Shown: positions 1 through 6,604, numbered from the stretch's first letter. The stretch: DNA of 10,997 nt from an uncultured Lachnospira sp. (GCA_934358235.1 CAKRKK010000066.1:1-10997); one strand, 5' to 3'. The notes: generated by a model from the sequence alone, not told the origin. Numbers and translations are program-made.

Positions 1-597
1 GTCAAAATCTGTATCCTGACCAACTCGTGTATTCTGAACAGCCATATTAACTCTCTCTACTGGTGTGTAAATAGAATCAACTGCGATAACGCCAACTGGC
101 TGGTCTTTTTTCTTATTCTTTTCTGAACTTACATATCCACGTCCATTAGTGATTGTAAGTTCCATTACTAACTTGCTGTCTGCACTATTAAGATGTGCAA
201 TAACAAGATCTGGGTTAATAATTTCTATATCAGGATCTACCTGAATATCAGATGCTCTTACTACACCCTCGCCCACGAAATCTATATGTGCTTCCACAGG
301 CTCAACGGAATTACCATTGTTCTTGATTGATAACTGCTTGATGTTCATCACTATCTCAGTAACATCTTCCTTAACACCAGGAATTGAGCTGAATTCATGA
401 AGTACACCATCAATCTTGATACTGCTAACTGCTGTACCAACTAATGATGAAAGCATAATTCTTCTCAAAGAATTACCAAGAGTAAGTCCATAACCTCTCT
501 CGAGAGGTTCAACGACAAATCTTCCATACTTTCCATCTTCTGACTGTTCAGTCATCTCAATCTTTGGCATCTTGAAATTAAAATCTGCATCAACCAT
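1..597 (-). CDS. rpoA: RNA polymerase alpha subunit, N-terminal part (cut by window edge)
   Basis: Alpha subunit of DNA-directed RNA polymerase; it dimerises to scaffold assembly of beta and beta'. The 199 visible codons cover most of the N-terminal domain; the linker and the C-terminal domain that contacts UP elements and activators lie beyond position 1. The start ATG (597-595) is preceded by AAGGAGG at an 8-nt spacing. The N-terminus ([14 protein letters not shown]) and the conserved assembly motif [11 protein letters not shown] at residues 41-51 identify the family. Residues 33-44, [12 protein letters not shown], overlap that motif. The frame is open and intact to the window edge. It is the last visible gene of the alpha operon, 149 nt downstream of rpsD, with a strong stem-loop in the gap that may separate its expression from that of the ribosomal genes (inference). 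Identification is secure; only completeness is lacking. Confidence 0.97.
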   Translation of the reverse strand, partial: MVDADFNFKMPKIEMTEQSEDGKYGRFVVEPLERGYGLTLGNSLRRIMLSSLVGTAVSSIKIDGVLHEFSSIPGVKEDVTEIVMNIKQLSIKNNGNSVEPVEAHIDFVGEGVVRASDIQVDPDIEIINPDLVIAHLNSADSKLVMELTITNGRGYVSSEKNKKKDQPVGVIAVDSIYTPVERVNMAVQNTRVGQDTDFD

Positions 598-645
598 GTA
601 TAGCCCCTCCTTTTATGGGTTTTAATAAGTTTATTCCTTCTATCC

Positions 646-685
646 ATAAGACAACAGAACGCAGACTGGCATTCTGTTGTCTTAT
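646..685 (-). other. 14-bp perfect stem-loop between rpsD and rpoA
   Basis: Bases 646-659 are exactly complementary to 672-685 (14 of 14 pairs), enclosing a 12-nt loop at 660-671. In the mRNA sense the right arm ends UUCUGUUGUCUUAU and is followed by GGAUAG, not by a U tract, so it does not look like an intrinsic terminator. It sits about 50 nt ahead of the rpoA start, far enough from the ribosome binding site not to cover it. Possible roles are an mRNA processing or stability element, or a protein binding site controlling rpoA separately. The structure is read directly from the sequence; the role is unknown. Confidence 0.7.
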
Positions 686-696
686 ATAAACGTATA

Positions 697-719
697 TGTT
701 CACAATTAAACTGTAAACA
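697..719 (-). other. Small inverted repeat upstream of the rpoA stem-loop
   Basis: On the minus strand TGTTTACA and TGTGAACA form an 8-bp stem with one G-T pair around a 7-nt loop (GTTTAAT). It lies just upstream of the 646-685 stem-loop, so the rpsD-rpoA gap can form two successive hairpins. A DNA operator reading of the TGTGAACA half-sites is possible but nothing else supports it. Confidence 0.4.
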
Positions 720-746
720 ACAACGTCTAAATATCTCTTTAATGGA

Positions 747-1340
747 TTACTTAGAATATAACTCGACGATAAGCATCTCGTTTACAGGAACATCAATTGC
801 TTCTCTTGTAGGTAATGACTTAACTGTACCCTTAAGAGCTTCCTTGTCTGACTCTAACCACTCTGGAACTAATCTTCCGTTAGTAGCTTCAAGTACTTCC
901 TTGTATCTAGCACAAGACTTTGACTTTTCTCTGATTTCAATAACATCTCCAGCCTTAACTAAGTAAGATGGAATGTTTACACGCTTGCCATTAACAAGTA
1001 CGTGCTTGTGATCTACGATCTGTCTTGCTTCTTTTCTTGTTCTTGCAAAACCTAATCTGAAGATAACATTATCAAGTCTGAGTTCAAGAGTAACCATAAG
1101 GTTTTCACCAGTCATACCCTTCTGCTTCTCAGCCTTCTTGTAGTAATTAAGGAAAGGCTTCTCTAATACGCCATAGATGAACTTAGCCTTCTGCTTTTCG
1201 CGAAGCTGCATACCATACTCGCTAATCTTTCTACCAGCATTCTTAGCCTTTCTGTTAGACTTTTTATCTATTCCTAAATATAAAGGATCTAAATCAAGAG
1301 ATCTGCATCTCTTGAGCACAGGTGTTCTATTAACTGCCAT
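747..1340 (-). CDS. rpsD: 30S ribosomal protein S4
   Basis: Primary 16S rRNA-binding protein that nucleates assembly of the 30S body and helps maintain decoding accuracy. It is 197 residues, close to the usual 200. After a basic N-terminal region the S4 RNA-binding domain runs from about residue 87 to 147 and includes the core [17 protein letters not shown]. The only cysteines are C12 and C143, so this is the zinc-free class. The ATG start is preceded by AGGGAGG at a spacing of about 10 nt. It follows rpsK by 20 nt. In enterobacteria S4 represses the alpha operon by binding ahead of rpsM, and in Bacillus subtilis it controls its own separate gene. Here rpsD sits inside the alpha cluster, so the structured region ahead of rpsM is a natural place to look for a target (inference). 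Confidence 0.98.
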   Translation of the reverse strand: MAVNRTPVLKRCRSLDLDPLYLGIDKKSNRKAKNAGRKISEYGMQLREKQKAKFIYGVLEKPFLNYYKKAEKQKGMTGENLMVTLELRLDNVIFRLGFARTRKEARQIVDHKHVLVNGKRVNIPSYLVKAGDVIEIREKSKSCARYKEVLEATNGRLVPEWLESDKEALKGTVKSLPTREAIDVPVNEMLIVELYSK

Positions 1341-1360
1341 TGTAATCTTACCTCCCTAAA

Positions 1361-1756
1361 TTAAACTCTTCTACGCTTTGGTGGACGACAACCGTTATGT
1401 GGAACTGGTGTAACATCCTTAATACTTGTAACTTCGAGACCACAAGCTGAAAGGGCACGAATAGCTGCCTCTCTACCTGAACCAGGTCCCTTAACCATAA
1501 CGTCTACAGACTTTAATCCGTGAACTAAAGCAGCCTTTGTTGCTGTTTCTGCTGCCATCTGTGCTGCATATGGAGTAGACTTCTTAGATCCTCTGAATCC
1601 AAGTCCACCTGCTGATGCCCATGATAAAGCATTTCCTTCTGCATCTGTTAAAGTAACTATTGTATTATTGAAAGATGACTGAATATGTGCCTGTCCTCTT
1701 TCAACATTCTTCTTAACACGCTTCTTTGTCACTTTTTTTGTAACTTTCTGAGCCAT
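1361..1756 (-). CDS. rpsK: 30S ribosomal protein S11
   Basis: Platform protein of the 30S subunit that contacts 16S rRNA near the E site and the Shine-Dalgarno helix. The 131-residue product has a lysine-rich N-terminal tail (about residues 4-16), the motif [12 protein letters not shown] at 91-102 and the invariant C-terminal tail [11 protein letters not shown] at 121-131. Length matches the family. The ATG start has AGGAGG nine bases upstream. It is 28 nt downstream of rpsM and 20 nt upstream of rpsD, in the standard alpha-operon order. Confidence 0.98.
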   Translation of the reverse strand: MAQKVTKKVTKKRVKKNVERGQAHIQSSFNNTIVTLTDAEGNALSWASAGGLGFRGSKKSTPYAAQMAAETATKAALVHGLKSVDVMVKGPGSGREAAIRALSACGLEVTSIKDVTPVPHNGCRPPKRRRV

Positions 1757-1784
1757 GATAAATAACCTCCTGTGAGTTTAACAA

Positions 1785-2159
1785 TTATTTCTTCTTATTT
1801 GCTACTGTCTTCTTAGGTCCCTTGCAAGTTCTTGCATTAGTCTTAGTCTTCTGACCTCTTACTGGAAGACCCTTTCTATGACGGATTCCTCTGTAGCATC
1901 CGATTTCCTTTAATCTCTTGATATTCATGGCAACTTCTCTTCTTAAGTCACCCTCTACTAAATGCTCTGGATCAGCATCTATAACCTTAGCGATCTTAGC
2001 AACTTCTTCATCTGTTAAATCCTTAACGCGTGTATCTGGATTAACTCCAGCCTCTGCAAGGATCTTAGTTGCTCTAACTCGTCCAATACCATAAACATAA
2101 GTAAGTCCGATTTCGATACGTTTTTCTCTTGGTAAGTCTACACCTGAAATACGAGCCAT
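1785..2159 (-). CDS. rpsM: 30S ribosomal protein S13
   Basis: Head protein of the 30S subunit that forms inter-subunit bridges with the 50S subunit and touches the P-site tRNA through its C-terminal tail. The product is 124 residues. [20 protein letters not shown] is the standard N-terminus, followed by the helical body, the [20 protein letters not shown] block at about residues 90-109 and a lysine-rich tail. The ATG is preceded by GGAGG at an unusually long spacing of 11 nt. It heads the rpsM-rpsK-rpsD-rpoA section and is separated from rpmJ by 312 nt, the longest non-coding stretch of the window, which holds a candidate promoter and several hairpins. That arrangement suggests it is a regulated entry point for the alpha genes. 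Confidence 0.98.
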   Translation of the reverse strand: MARISGVDLPREKRIEIGLTYVYGIGRVRATKILAEAGVNPDTRVKDLTDEEVAKIAKVIDADPEHLVEGDLRREVAMNIKRLKEIGCYRGIRHRKGLPVRGQKTKTNARTCKGPKKTVANKKK

Positions 2160-2210
2160 GTGTTCTTTAACCTCCGTTAATCAAATATATATGTTATTAA
2201 TCAATTCTTT

Positions 2211-2280
2211 GTAGTGTGTATACATACGCAGCCCGTCAGTTTCCTGCCGTCTGAAATGTGTGCGCTGCCATAACAACTAC
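2211..2280 (-). promoter_or_regulatory. Candidate structured 5' leader of rpsM
   Basis: Read on the minus strand from about 2280 to 2211, the ends GTAGT and ACTAC pair (5 bp). They continue through TGT/ACA and ATG/TAT with single bulges. A 5-bp helix GCAGC/GCTGC (2268-2264 with 2232-2228) follows, and an apical TCAG/CTGA helix closes an 11-nt loop. The outer helix begins almost exactly where transcription from the promoter at 2314-2286 would start. The folded unit ends about 50 nt ahead of the rpsM ATG. This is the position of ribosomal-protein leader RNAs; E. coli S4 binds an alpha-operon leader here, but I see no match to that pseudoknot. Folding was done by eye, so competing structures are possible. 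Confidence 0.45.
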
Positions 2281-2285
2281 TTTTA

Positions 2286-2314
2286 TTTATAAAATAGCAA
2301 TAACCACCTTACAA
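2286..2314 (-). promoter_or_regulatory. Candidate sigma-A promoter upstream of rpsM
   Basis: On the minus strand a -35-like TTGTAA (2314-2309) is separated by exactly 17 nt from a -10-like TATAAA (2291-2286). Matches to consensus are 4 of 6 and 5 of 6. Predicted initiation is near 2280-2278, giving a 5' untranslated region of roughly 120 nt before rpsM. The region is AT-rich, so chance matches are possible. Correct spacing and position in the largest gap favour it. Confidence 0.45.
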
Positions 2315-2335
2315 CTTAGCCGGGTGATTCATCGC
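2297..2335 (-). other. Hairpin overlapping the rpsM promoter
   Basis: GCGAT and AATCACC (2335-2331 and 2329-2323, with one bulged G) pair with GGTGGTT and ATTGC (2308-2302 and 2301-2297), giving 12 pairs including two G-T pairs around a 14-nt loop. The -35 box of the proposed promoter lies in the loop and on the edge of the right arm. In read-through RNA from rpmJ this would be a substantial helix. Confidence 0.4.
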
Positions 2336-2354
2336 TGCAGCCGCAAAACTACAT

Positions 2355-2390
2355 AAGTCTGACTGTTTTAGTGAATAACAGTTCAAACTT
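2355..2390 (-). other. Bulged hairpin in the rpmJ-rpsM gap
   Basis: AAGTTTG (2390-2384) pairs with CAGACTT (2361-2355) with one G-T pair. After a single bulged A, ACTGTT (2382-2377) pairs with AACAGT (2367-2362) around a 9-nt loop. Total 13 pairs. No U tract follows, so a terminator is unlikely. Confidence 0.45.
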
Positions 2391-2396
2391 TCTAAT

Positions 2397-2431
2397 GTTA
2401 TGACATCAACTAGTGATATTGATACCATAAC
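2397..2431 (-). other. 13-bp continuous hairpin in the rpmJ-rpsM gap
   Basis: Bases 2431-2419 pair without interruption with 2409-2397. All 13 positions pair, two of them as adjacent G-T wobbles, around the 9-nt loop TATCACTAG. It follows the small GNRA hairpin at 2442-2461. The wobbles are what an RNA helix tolerates, whereas a DNA palindrome would not need them, which hints at selection at the RNA level (inference). Confidence 0.55.
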
Positions 2432-2441
2432 GCACAAACAT

Positions 2442-2461
2442 GAGAAGTATCTCTACTTCTC
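2442..2461 (-). other. 8-bp hairpin with GAGA tetraloop just after rpmJ
   Basis: GAGAAGTA (2461-2454) pairs perfectly with TACTTCTC (2449-2442) around GAGA, a GNRA-type tetraloop. It begins 10 nt after the rpmJ stop codon. The following bases (ATGTTTGTGCG) are only mildly U-rich, so at best this is a weak attenuator; a 3'-end stabiliser or RNA-processing element is equally possible. Confidence 0.5.
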
Positions 2462-2471
2462 TCCATAAGGA

Positions 2472-2585
2472 TTAACCCTGTCTCTGCTTGTGCTTAGGGT
2501 TTTCACATATAATCATGATTCTACCCTTTCTCTTAATGACTTTGCATTTTTCACAAATTGGTTTAACTGATGATCTAACCTTCAC
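2472..2585 (-). CDS. rpmJ: 50S ribosomal protein L36 (zinc-binding C+ form)
   Basis: Smallest 50S protein, bound to 23S rRNA near the peptidyl transferase region. The 37-residue product begins [20 protein letters not shown]. It carries the zinc ribbon C11-X2-C14, C27 and H32 typical of the C+ class, and ends in the basic KHKQRQG. The start is GTG (2585-2583) with a perfect AAAGGAGG eight bases upstream, and no ATG fits. The frame is short enough to be skipped by a length cut-off. It lies between infA and rpsM in the standard order. A good promoter is located about 30 nt upstream, so L36 is probably the first gene of a transcript that continues into the alpha genes. Zinc-dependent L36 is replaced in some bacteria by a zinc-free paralogue; none is visible here. 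Confidence 0.97.
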   Translation of the reverse strand: MKVRSSVKPICEKCKVIKRKGRIMIICENPKHKQRQG

Positions 2586-2619
2586 TGCAAAAGCCTCCTT
2601 TCAGACAAGTTCGTTAGCT

Positions 2620-2649
2620 ATTATATCATAGCCATATTTTTAAATGCAA
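2620..2649 (-). promoter_or_regulatory. Probable sigma-A promoter upstream of rpmJ (extended -10)
   Basis: The minus strand carries a perfect -10 TATAAT (2625-2620) preceded by TGA, an extended -10 (TGn) element. TTGCAT (2649-2644) sits 18 nt upstream as a partial -35. The upstream DNA to about 2710 is rich in A and T tracts resembling an UP element. Initiation is predicted at about 2613-2611, giving a leader of only about 27 nt with the rpmJ Shine-Dalgarno in it. It lies in the 162-nt infA-rpmJ gap, which is otherwise featureless apart from a weak 6-bp AT hairpin near 2664-2678. This is the best promoter of the window. Confidence 0.7.
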
Positions 2650-2747
2650 GAAAAACTTTCAATTTTCTCAGAAAATATTGCACAAACTTTTTATATATTT
2701 TTTGATACTTTTTGAAGAATTTTACTTTATATGTTAAGAAACCTTTA

Positions 2748-2966
2748 TTACTTATCTCTCCAGATAATTCTTCCCTTTGTAAGATCATATGGAGAAAGTT
2801 CGATAGTAACTTTATCTCCTGGAAGAATTCTTATAAAGTTCATTCTTAACTTTCCACTTATTGTTGCAAGAATCTGATGTCCATTCTCAAGCTCTACCTT
2901 AAAGAATGCATTAGGTAATTTCTCTACAACTTTTCCTTCGATTTCTATAACGTCTGCCTTTGACAT
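2748..2966 (-). CDS. infA: Translation initiation factor IF-1
   Basis: Binds the 30S A site during initiation and assists IF-2 and IF-3 in fMet-tRNA selection. The protein is 72 residues, the canonical length, forming a single S1-like OB fold: [20 protein letters not shown] at the start, then [38 protein letters not shown] and the terminal WRDK. The ATG has AAGGAGG seven bases upstream. It follows the small KOW gene by 24 nt. No terminator hairpin follows it, so upstream transcription probably reads into rpmJ, which also has its own promoter. Confidence 0.98.
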   Translation of the reverse strand: MSKADVIEIEGKVVEKLPNAFFKVELENGHQILATISGKLRMNFIRILPGDKVTIELSPYDLTKGRIIWRDK

Positions 2967-2990
2967 TTGACTGCCTCCTTAAATTAATCT

Positions 2991-3257
2991 CTAATTCTTT
3001 CTGTTATAACTTTTAATAGCATACTTGATATCTTCATTCGTTAATACAACATTATTATTAATCTTGTCTTTTATTGTATCGTCCGTTATTTTGATTATCT
3101 GAACATGCTTTAACTTTTTCTTTTTAGGATTATCAACTTTTTTAAGTTTTCCATCCACAAGATATACATACTCATTATCTGCATCAACAATAACATATAT
3201 ATTGTTATGATCATGTCCTGCCAGCGATGTGGCAAAATATCCAATATAGTTATTCAA
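2991..3257 (-). CDS. Small KOW / L14e-like putative RNA-binding protein
   Basis: This is an 88-residue basic protein between map and infA. The first 35 residues (MNNYIGYFATSLAGHDHNNI, then YVIVDADNEYVYLVDGKLKK) read as a compact beta-rich KOW/SH3-like unit: a G-x-x-A-x-S-x-A-G-x-D start, then VIVDAD and VYLVDGK strands. A lysine-rich segment follows (about 38-49). The C-terminal part NNNVVLTNEDIKYAIKSYNR resembles a helix. Clostridia commonly have a protein annotated as ribosomal L14E/L6E/L27E-like at this locus, and I assign it to that family by context and pattern, not by a search. The start is TTG (3257-3255) with GGGAGG upstream at about 7 nt. The nearby ATG in the ribosome binding site is followed by an early stop and is not used. 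Its function is unknown; ribosome or rRNA binding is likely from context. Confidence 0.8.
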   Translation of the reverse strand: MNNYIGYFATSLAGHDHNNIYVIVDADNEYVYLVDGKLKKVDNPKKKKLKHVQIIKITDDTIKDKINNNVVLTNEDIKYAIKSYNRKN

Positions 3258-3314
3258 TTCGCATCCTCCCTATATCCAGTATATGGCAACCTTTATTGTT
3301 ATTATACCTTATGC

Positions 3315-4070
3315 TTACTCTACCAATGATAATATCTCTGGTCCATCCTTAGTTACCAATACTGTATTCTCATAATGAGCTGACAACGAATTATCCGCTG
3401 TTGATGCTGTCCAGTCATCATCCATCCACTTAACACCATAGCTTCCTGCTGAAACCATTGGTTCTATCGCAAGTGTCATTCCTTCATATAACTTCATTCC
3501 ACGTCTGTTCTGTCTGAAGTTAGGTATTTCTGGTTCTTCGTGAAGTTCTGTACCGATACCATGTCCTACAAGCTCTCTTATAACGCCATATCCAAATGAC
3601 TCATTATAAGCTGCAATCGCATTGGAGATTTCATATAAGTGACAACCTTCTTTCGCAAACTTTATTCCCTCGAAAAAACTCTGCCTTGTCACTTCAATAA
3701 GTTTTGCCGCCTCATTACTTATATTACCTACGCCATAAGTTCTGGCAGCATCTGAGTGGTACCCCTTATATATAACACCAGCATCAAGACTTACTATATC
3801 ACCATCCTTAAGCACTCTTGCCTTTGATGGAATACCATGTACTATTTCTTCATTTACTGATACACATATAGAGGCCGGATATCCCTGATATCCGTAAAAT
3901 GATGGTATACATCCGTAGCTTTTTATCATTTCATCGCCGATTTTATTAATGTGATATGTTGTCACGCCAGGTTTACATTCTTTTTCCAGTTCCTTTAAAA
4001 CAGTTCCAAGAATTCTTCCTGCCTCTCTCATTAATTCTATTTCGTGCTTTGACTTAACTGTTACAGACAT
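3315..4070 (-). CDS. map: Methionine aminopeptidase, type I
   Basis: Cytosolic metalloprotease that removes the initiator methionine from nascent proteins whose second residue is small. The product is 251 residues with the M24 'pita-bread' fold. All five dinuclear-metal ligands are visible: D96 in SLDAG, D107 in HSDAAR, H170 in GHGIG, E203 in AIEPM and E234 in HYENT. The substrate-site histidines H78 and H177 are also present. It lacks an N-terminal extension, as in the E. coli-type enzyme. The ATG lies 7 nt after the adk stop. The Shine-Dalgarno is poor (GGAAAGTAGG overlapping the adk end), so translation is probably coupled to adk (inference). Confidence 0.98.
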   Translation of the reverse strand: MSVTVKSKHEIELMREAGRILGTVLKELEKECKPGVTTYHINKIGDEMIKSYGCIPSFYGYQGYPASICVSVNEEIVHGIPSKARVLKDGDIVSLDAGVIYKGYHSDAARTYGVGNISNEAAKLIEVTRQSFFEGIKFAKEGCHLYEISNAIAAYNESFGYGVIRELVGHGIGTELHEEPEIPNFRQNRRGMKLYEGMTLAIEPMVSAGSYGVKWMDDDWTASTADNSLSAHYENTVLVTKDGPEILSLVE

Positions 4071-4077
4071 AACCAGC

Positions 4078-4722
4078 CTACTTTCCTAATACATTTACAA
4101 TAGCATTGAATACATCATCCATTGCCTGTGTACCATCAACCTCTGCTAATACACCCTTCTTTGAATAATAGTCAATCAATGGCTGTGTCTGCTCATGATA
4201 TACTGACAGTCTGTTCTTAACTGTTTCTGGCTTATCATCATCTCTTAATATAAGTTTTTCTCCACATGTATCACATACACCTTCTACCTTAGGTGCATTA
4301 AACTGGATATGGTATGTAGCACCACAACCTACACATGCTCTTCTTCCAGACATTCTGTTGATAATGTTTTCATCTGGTACTTCTACATTAATAGCGAAAT
4401 CAACAGCTTCATTATTAGCAGCAAGTGCCTTATCAAGTGCCTCTGCCTGAGGAATTGTTCTTGGGAAACCATCTAATACATATCCATTAGCACAGTCTGC
4501 TTCCTTGAATCTGTCCATGATAAGATCTACAACTAATTCATCTGGTACAAGTTCTCCCTTATCCATATATGTCTTAGCCTTCTTACCAAGCTCTGTATTA
4601 TTCTTAATATTAGCTCTGAAAATATCTCCTGTTGAAATGTGAGGAATTGAATACTTCTCTGCAATTTTCTTTGCCTGTGTTCCCTTACCAGCTCCTGGAG
4701 CTCCTAACATAATAATCTTCAT
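4078..4722 (-). CDS. adk: Adenylate kinase with zinc-type LID domain
   Basis: Catalyses ATP + AMP to 2 ADP, keeping the adenylate pool balanced. The enzyme is 214 residues, the long bacterial form. Visible motifs are the P-loop GAPGAGKGT (7-15), the AMP-site segment STGD (30-33) with R36, and DGFPRT (84-89). The LID carries C130-X2-C133 and C150-X2-C153, a structural zinc site typical of Gram-positive enzymes, followed by [13 protein letters not shown] (160-172). The ATG is preceded by GAGG at 7 nt. It lies 90 nt after secY and immediately before map, the secY-adk-map order common in Firmicutes. Confidence 0.98.
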   Translation of the reverse strand: MKIIMLGAPGAGKGTQAKKIAEKYSIPHISTGDIFRANIKNNTELGKKAKTYMDKGELVPDELVVDLIMDRFKEADCANGYVLDGFPRTIPQAEALDKALAANNEAVDFAINVEVPDENIINRMSGRRACVGCGATYHIQFNAPKVEGVCDTCGEKLILRDDDKPETVKNRLSVYHEQTQPLIDYYSKKGVLAEVDGTQAMDDVFNAIVNVLGK

Positions 4723-4741
4723 ATGTCTACCTCATTAACTT

Positions 4742-4766
4742 TCATTTGCTTTTTATACACAAATGA
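4742..4766 (-). other. Second hairpin in the secY-adk gap
   Basis: TCATTTG pairs with CAAATGA (7 perfect pairs) around an 11-nt A/T-rich loop. It shares its upstream two bases with the larger hairpin at 4765-4794, so the two may stack or compete. It ends about 20 nt ahead of the adk start. Confidence 0.4.
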
Positions 4767-4794
4767 CTCGCCCAACATTACTGTCAGGCAAGTC
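4765..4794 (-). other. 13-bp hairpin with GTAA tetraloop between secY and adk
   Basis: On the minus strand bases 4794-4782 pair continuously with 4777-4765: eight pairs GACTTGCC/GGCGAGTC, then TGACA/TGTTG, with three G-T wobbles in total. The loop is GTAA, a GNRA tetraloop (GUAA in RNA). It starts about 18 nt after the secY stop. The downstream sequence ATTTGTGT has no true U run, so full termination is not expected. A partial terminator, or an element that protects or cleaves the mRNA between the membrane-protein gene and adk, is plausible. Confidence 0.6.
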
Positions 4795-4812
4795 CTCTAA
4801 ATACTAATAAGC

Positions 4813-6132
4813 TTATTCGCTTAAGAATCCCTTATAATAACGATTAACCATCTGAGATTCAATCTGCTTTAATGTTTCAAGTACTACACCAACGATGATG
4901 ATGACCGATGTACCACCAAATGAAACGCTTGCATTAAAGAATCCTGTACACATAATTGGTATTAATGCAACGATGAGTAATCCAACTGCACCGACGAATA
5001 CGATGTAGTTAAGTATATTATTAAGATAATCACTGGTTGACTTACCTGGTGTTATACCTGGGATAACTCCACCAGCTTTCTTAAGATTATCAGCAACCTC
5101 AATCGGATTGAATGTAATTGATGTATAGAAGTAAGCAAATATTATAAGTAATACTACATATAATATTAAACCTAATGAATACTTAGGTGCTGATACTCTG
5201 CACCAGTATGAAGAGCTTAAATATCTTGTCCATTCGTATGACTTTCCAAATAACTGTGCAATAATTACAGGGAACTGCATAAGTGATGATGCAAAAATAA
5301 CTGGCATAACACCGGCAGTATTAACCTTTAAAGGAATGTTAGTAGACTGACCACCAAAAGTCTTTCTACCGCTAACCTTCTGTGAATATTGTACAGGAAT
5401 TCTTCTCTCTCCATCCTGTAAAAAGCATACTAAAACAACCATTACTACAAGAATTGCAATAATAATTGCTGCTGCTAATACACCCTTTGCAATAGTTCTA
5501 GGTGCAACAAATGTGCTATACAATGTAGCAAAATCGCCTGGCATACCAGAAATAATGTTAATTAAAAGAACGATTGAAATACCGTTACCAACACCATTTT
5601 CAGTAATTCTTTCACCAAGCCACATAAGCATTGCAGAACCTGCTGTAAGTGCTGCAACAACTACTACAATACTTACAATGTAGTGTAATGTACTAAAGCC
5701 CTGGTATCCCTTAATAAGACCAGATCTACCAAAACCAACAGCCATTGCTATACTCTCGATAAGTGCAAGAGCTATAGTAACGTATCTAGTAATTGCTGCA
5801 ATCTTCTTTCTACCATCTTCCCCTTCTTTTTGCATTTCCTCTAACTTAGGAATTGCAATTGCAAGAAGCTGCATAATGATAGATGAAGTAATATATGGCG
5901 TTATGCTTAACGCAAAGAGGGACATTCTTTCGAATGAACCTCCTGTAAATGCGCTAAGATAGCTCAAATCACCAGTATTAATTCCACTAAGTAAGCTACT
6001 GAAATACTCTGTATCTACTCCTGGAATAGGAAGTAAGCTTCCCACTCTAACAATAACAAGAATCATAAGAGTATATAAGATCTTTTTTCTTATGTCTTTG
6101 TTCTTAAAAGCGCCTACAAGTGTCTTTAACAT
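4813..6132 (-). CDS. secY: Sec translocon channel subunit SecY
   Basis: Polytopic inner-membrane protein forming the protein-conducting channel with SecE and SecG, through which SecA or the ribosome drives export and membrane insertion. At 439 residues with about ten hydrophobic segments it has family length. TM1 spans about 17-38, followed by the plug region. ITENGVGNGIS (177-187) is the SecY signature region, GERRIPVQYSQK (241-252) is a cytoplasmic loop segment, and FGGTSVIIIVGVVLET (405-420) belongs to TM10. The ATG follows the rplO stop by one base. The ribosome binding site GAGGTGATC lies inside the end of rplO and matches the anti-Shine-Dalgarno over nine bases. This gives strong, coupled translation. 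Confidence 0.98.
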   Translation of the reverse strand: MLKTLVGAFKNKDIRKKILYTLMILVIVRVGSLLPIPGVDTEYFSSLLSGINTGDLSYLSAFTGGSFERMSLFALSITPYITSSIIMQLLAIAIPKLEEMQKEGEDGRKKIAAITRYVTIALALIESIAMAVGFGRSGLIKGYQGFSTLHYIVSIVVVVAALTAGSAMLMWLGERITENGVGNGISIVLLINIISGMPGDFATLYSTFVAPRTIAKGVLAAAIIIAILVVMVVLVCFLQDGERRIPVQYSQKVSGRKTFGGQSTNIPLKVNTAGVMPVIFASSLMQFPVIIAQLFGKSYEWTRYLSSSYWCRVSAPKYSLGLILYVVLLIIFAYFYTSITFNPIEVADNLKKAGGVIPGITPGKSTSDYLNNILNYIVFVGAVGLLIVALIPIMCTGFFNASVSFGGTSVIIIVGVVLETLKQIESQMVNRYYKGFLSE

Positions 6133-6133
6133 A

Positions 6134-6574
6134 TTAGATCACCTCGCAAGAACCACCAAGAGCTTCGATCTTTTCCTTTGCAGAAGCACTAAAAGCATCA
6201 GCCTTAACGTTGAGCTTCTTTGTGAGTTCACCATTACCAAGAATCTTGATACCGTCCTTAGGATTCTTAACGATACCTGATTCAATTAATGTATCAACTG
6301 TAACCTCTGCACCGTTATCAAATCTTTCTAAAGTGCTGATGTTGATAGCAACGAATTCCTTACGGTTTCTGTTTGTGAAACCTCTCTTAGGAATTCTTCT
6401 ATATAATGGCATCTGACCACCTTCAAAACCTGGTCTTGGTGCTCCTGAACGAGCCTTCTGTCCTTTATGACCTTTACCAGCAGTCTTGCCATTTCCTGAA
6501 CCATGTCCACGGCCTCTTCTGAAATTATCGCTCATTACTGAACCCTCTGCTGGGCTTAAATTAGATAAATCCAT
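6134..6574 (-). CDS. rplO: 50S ribosomal protein L15
   Basis: Late-assembling 50S protein that reaches deep into 23S rRNA domains. It has 146 residues. The extended glycine- and basic-rich N-terminal arm is clear at about 19-45 ([20 protein letters not shown], then QKARSG), followed by [19 protein letters not shown] and the globular C-terminal domain ending [10 protein letters not shown]. The ATG has AAGGAGGTG five bases upstream. It lies 30 nt after rpmD and is separated from secY by one base, the usual spc order. Confidence 0.98.
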   Translation of the reverse strand: MDLSNLSPAEGSVMSDNFRRGRGHGSGNGKTAGKGHKGQKARSGAPRPGFEGGQMPLYRRIPKRGFTNRNRKEFVAINISTLERFDNGAEVTVDTLIESGIVKNPKDGIKILGNGELTKKLNVKADAFSASAKEKIEALGGSCEVI

Positions 6575-6604
6575 TATTGCACCTCCTTATCCAAATTATT
6601 AAAA

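Noticed and set aside
686-730. Promoter for rpoA (TTTACA with TATACG 15 nt away, or TTGTTT with TATACG 17 nt away)
   Set aside because: Either the spacing is wrong or the box matches are poor, and the same bases form the small inverted repeat at 697-719.
2177-2204. Direct repeat TTGATTAA twice ahead of rpsM
   Set aside because: It is only eight AT-rich bases; likely chance in this composition, though it sits in the rpsM leader.
3301-3306. A TATAAT hexamer on the minus strand between map and the KOW gene
   Set aside because: No -35 with acceptable match at 16-18 nt (TCATTG at 17) and no TGn extension; such hexamers are frequent in AT-rich DNA.
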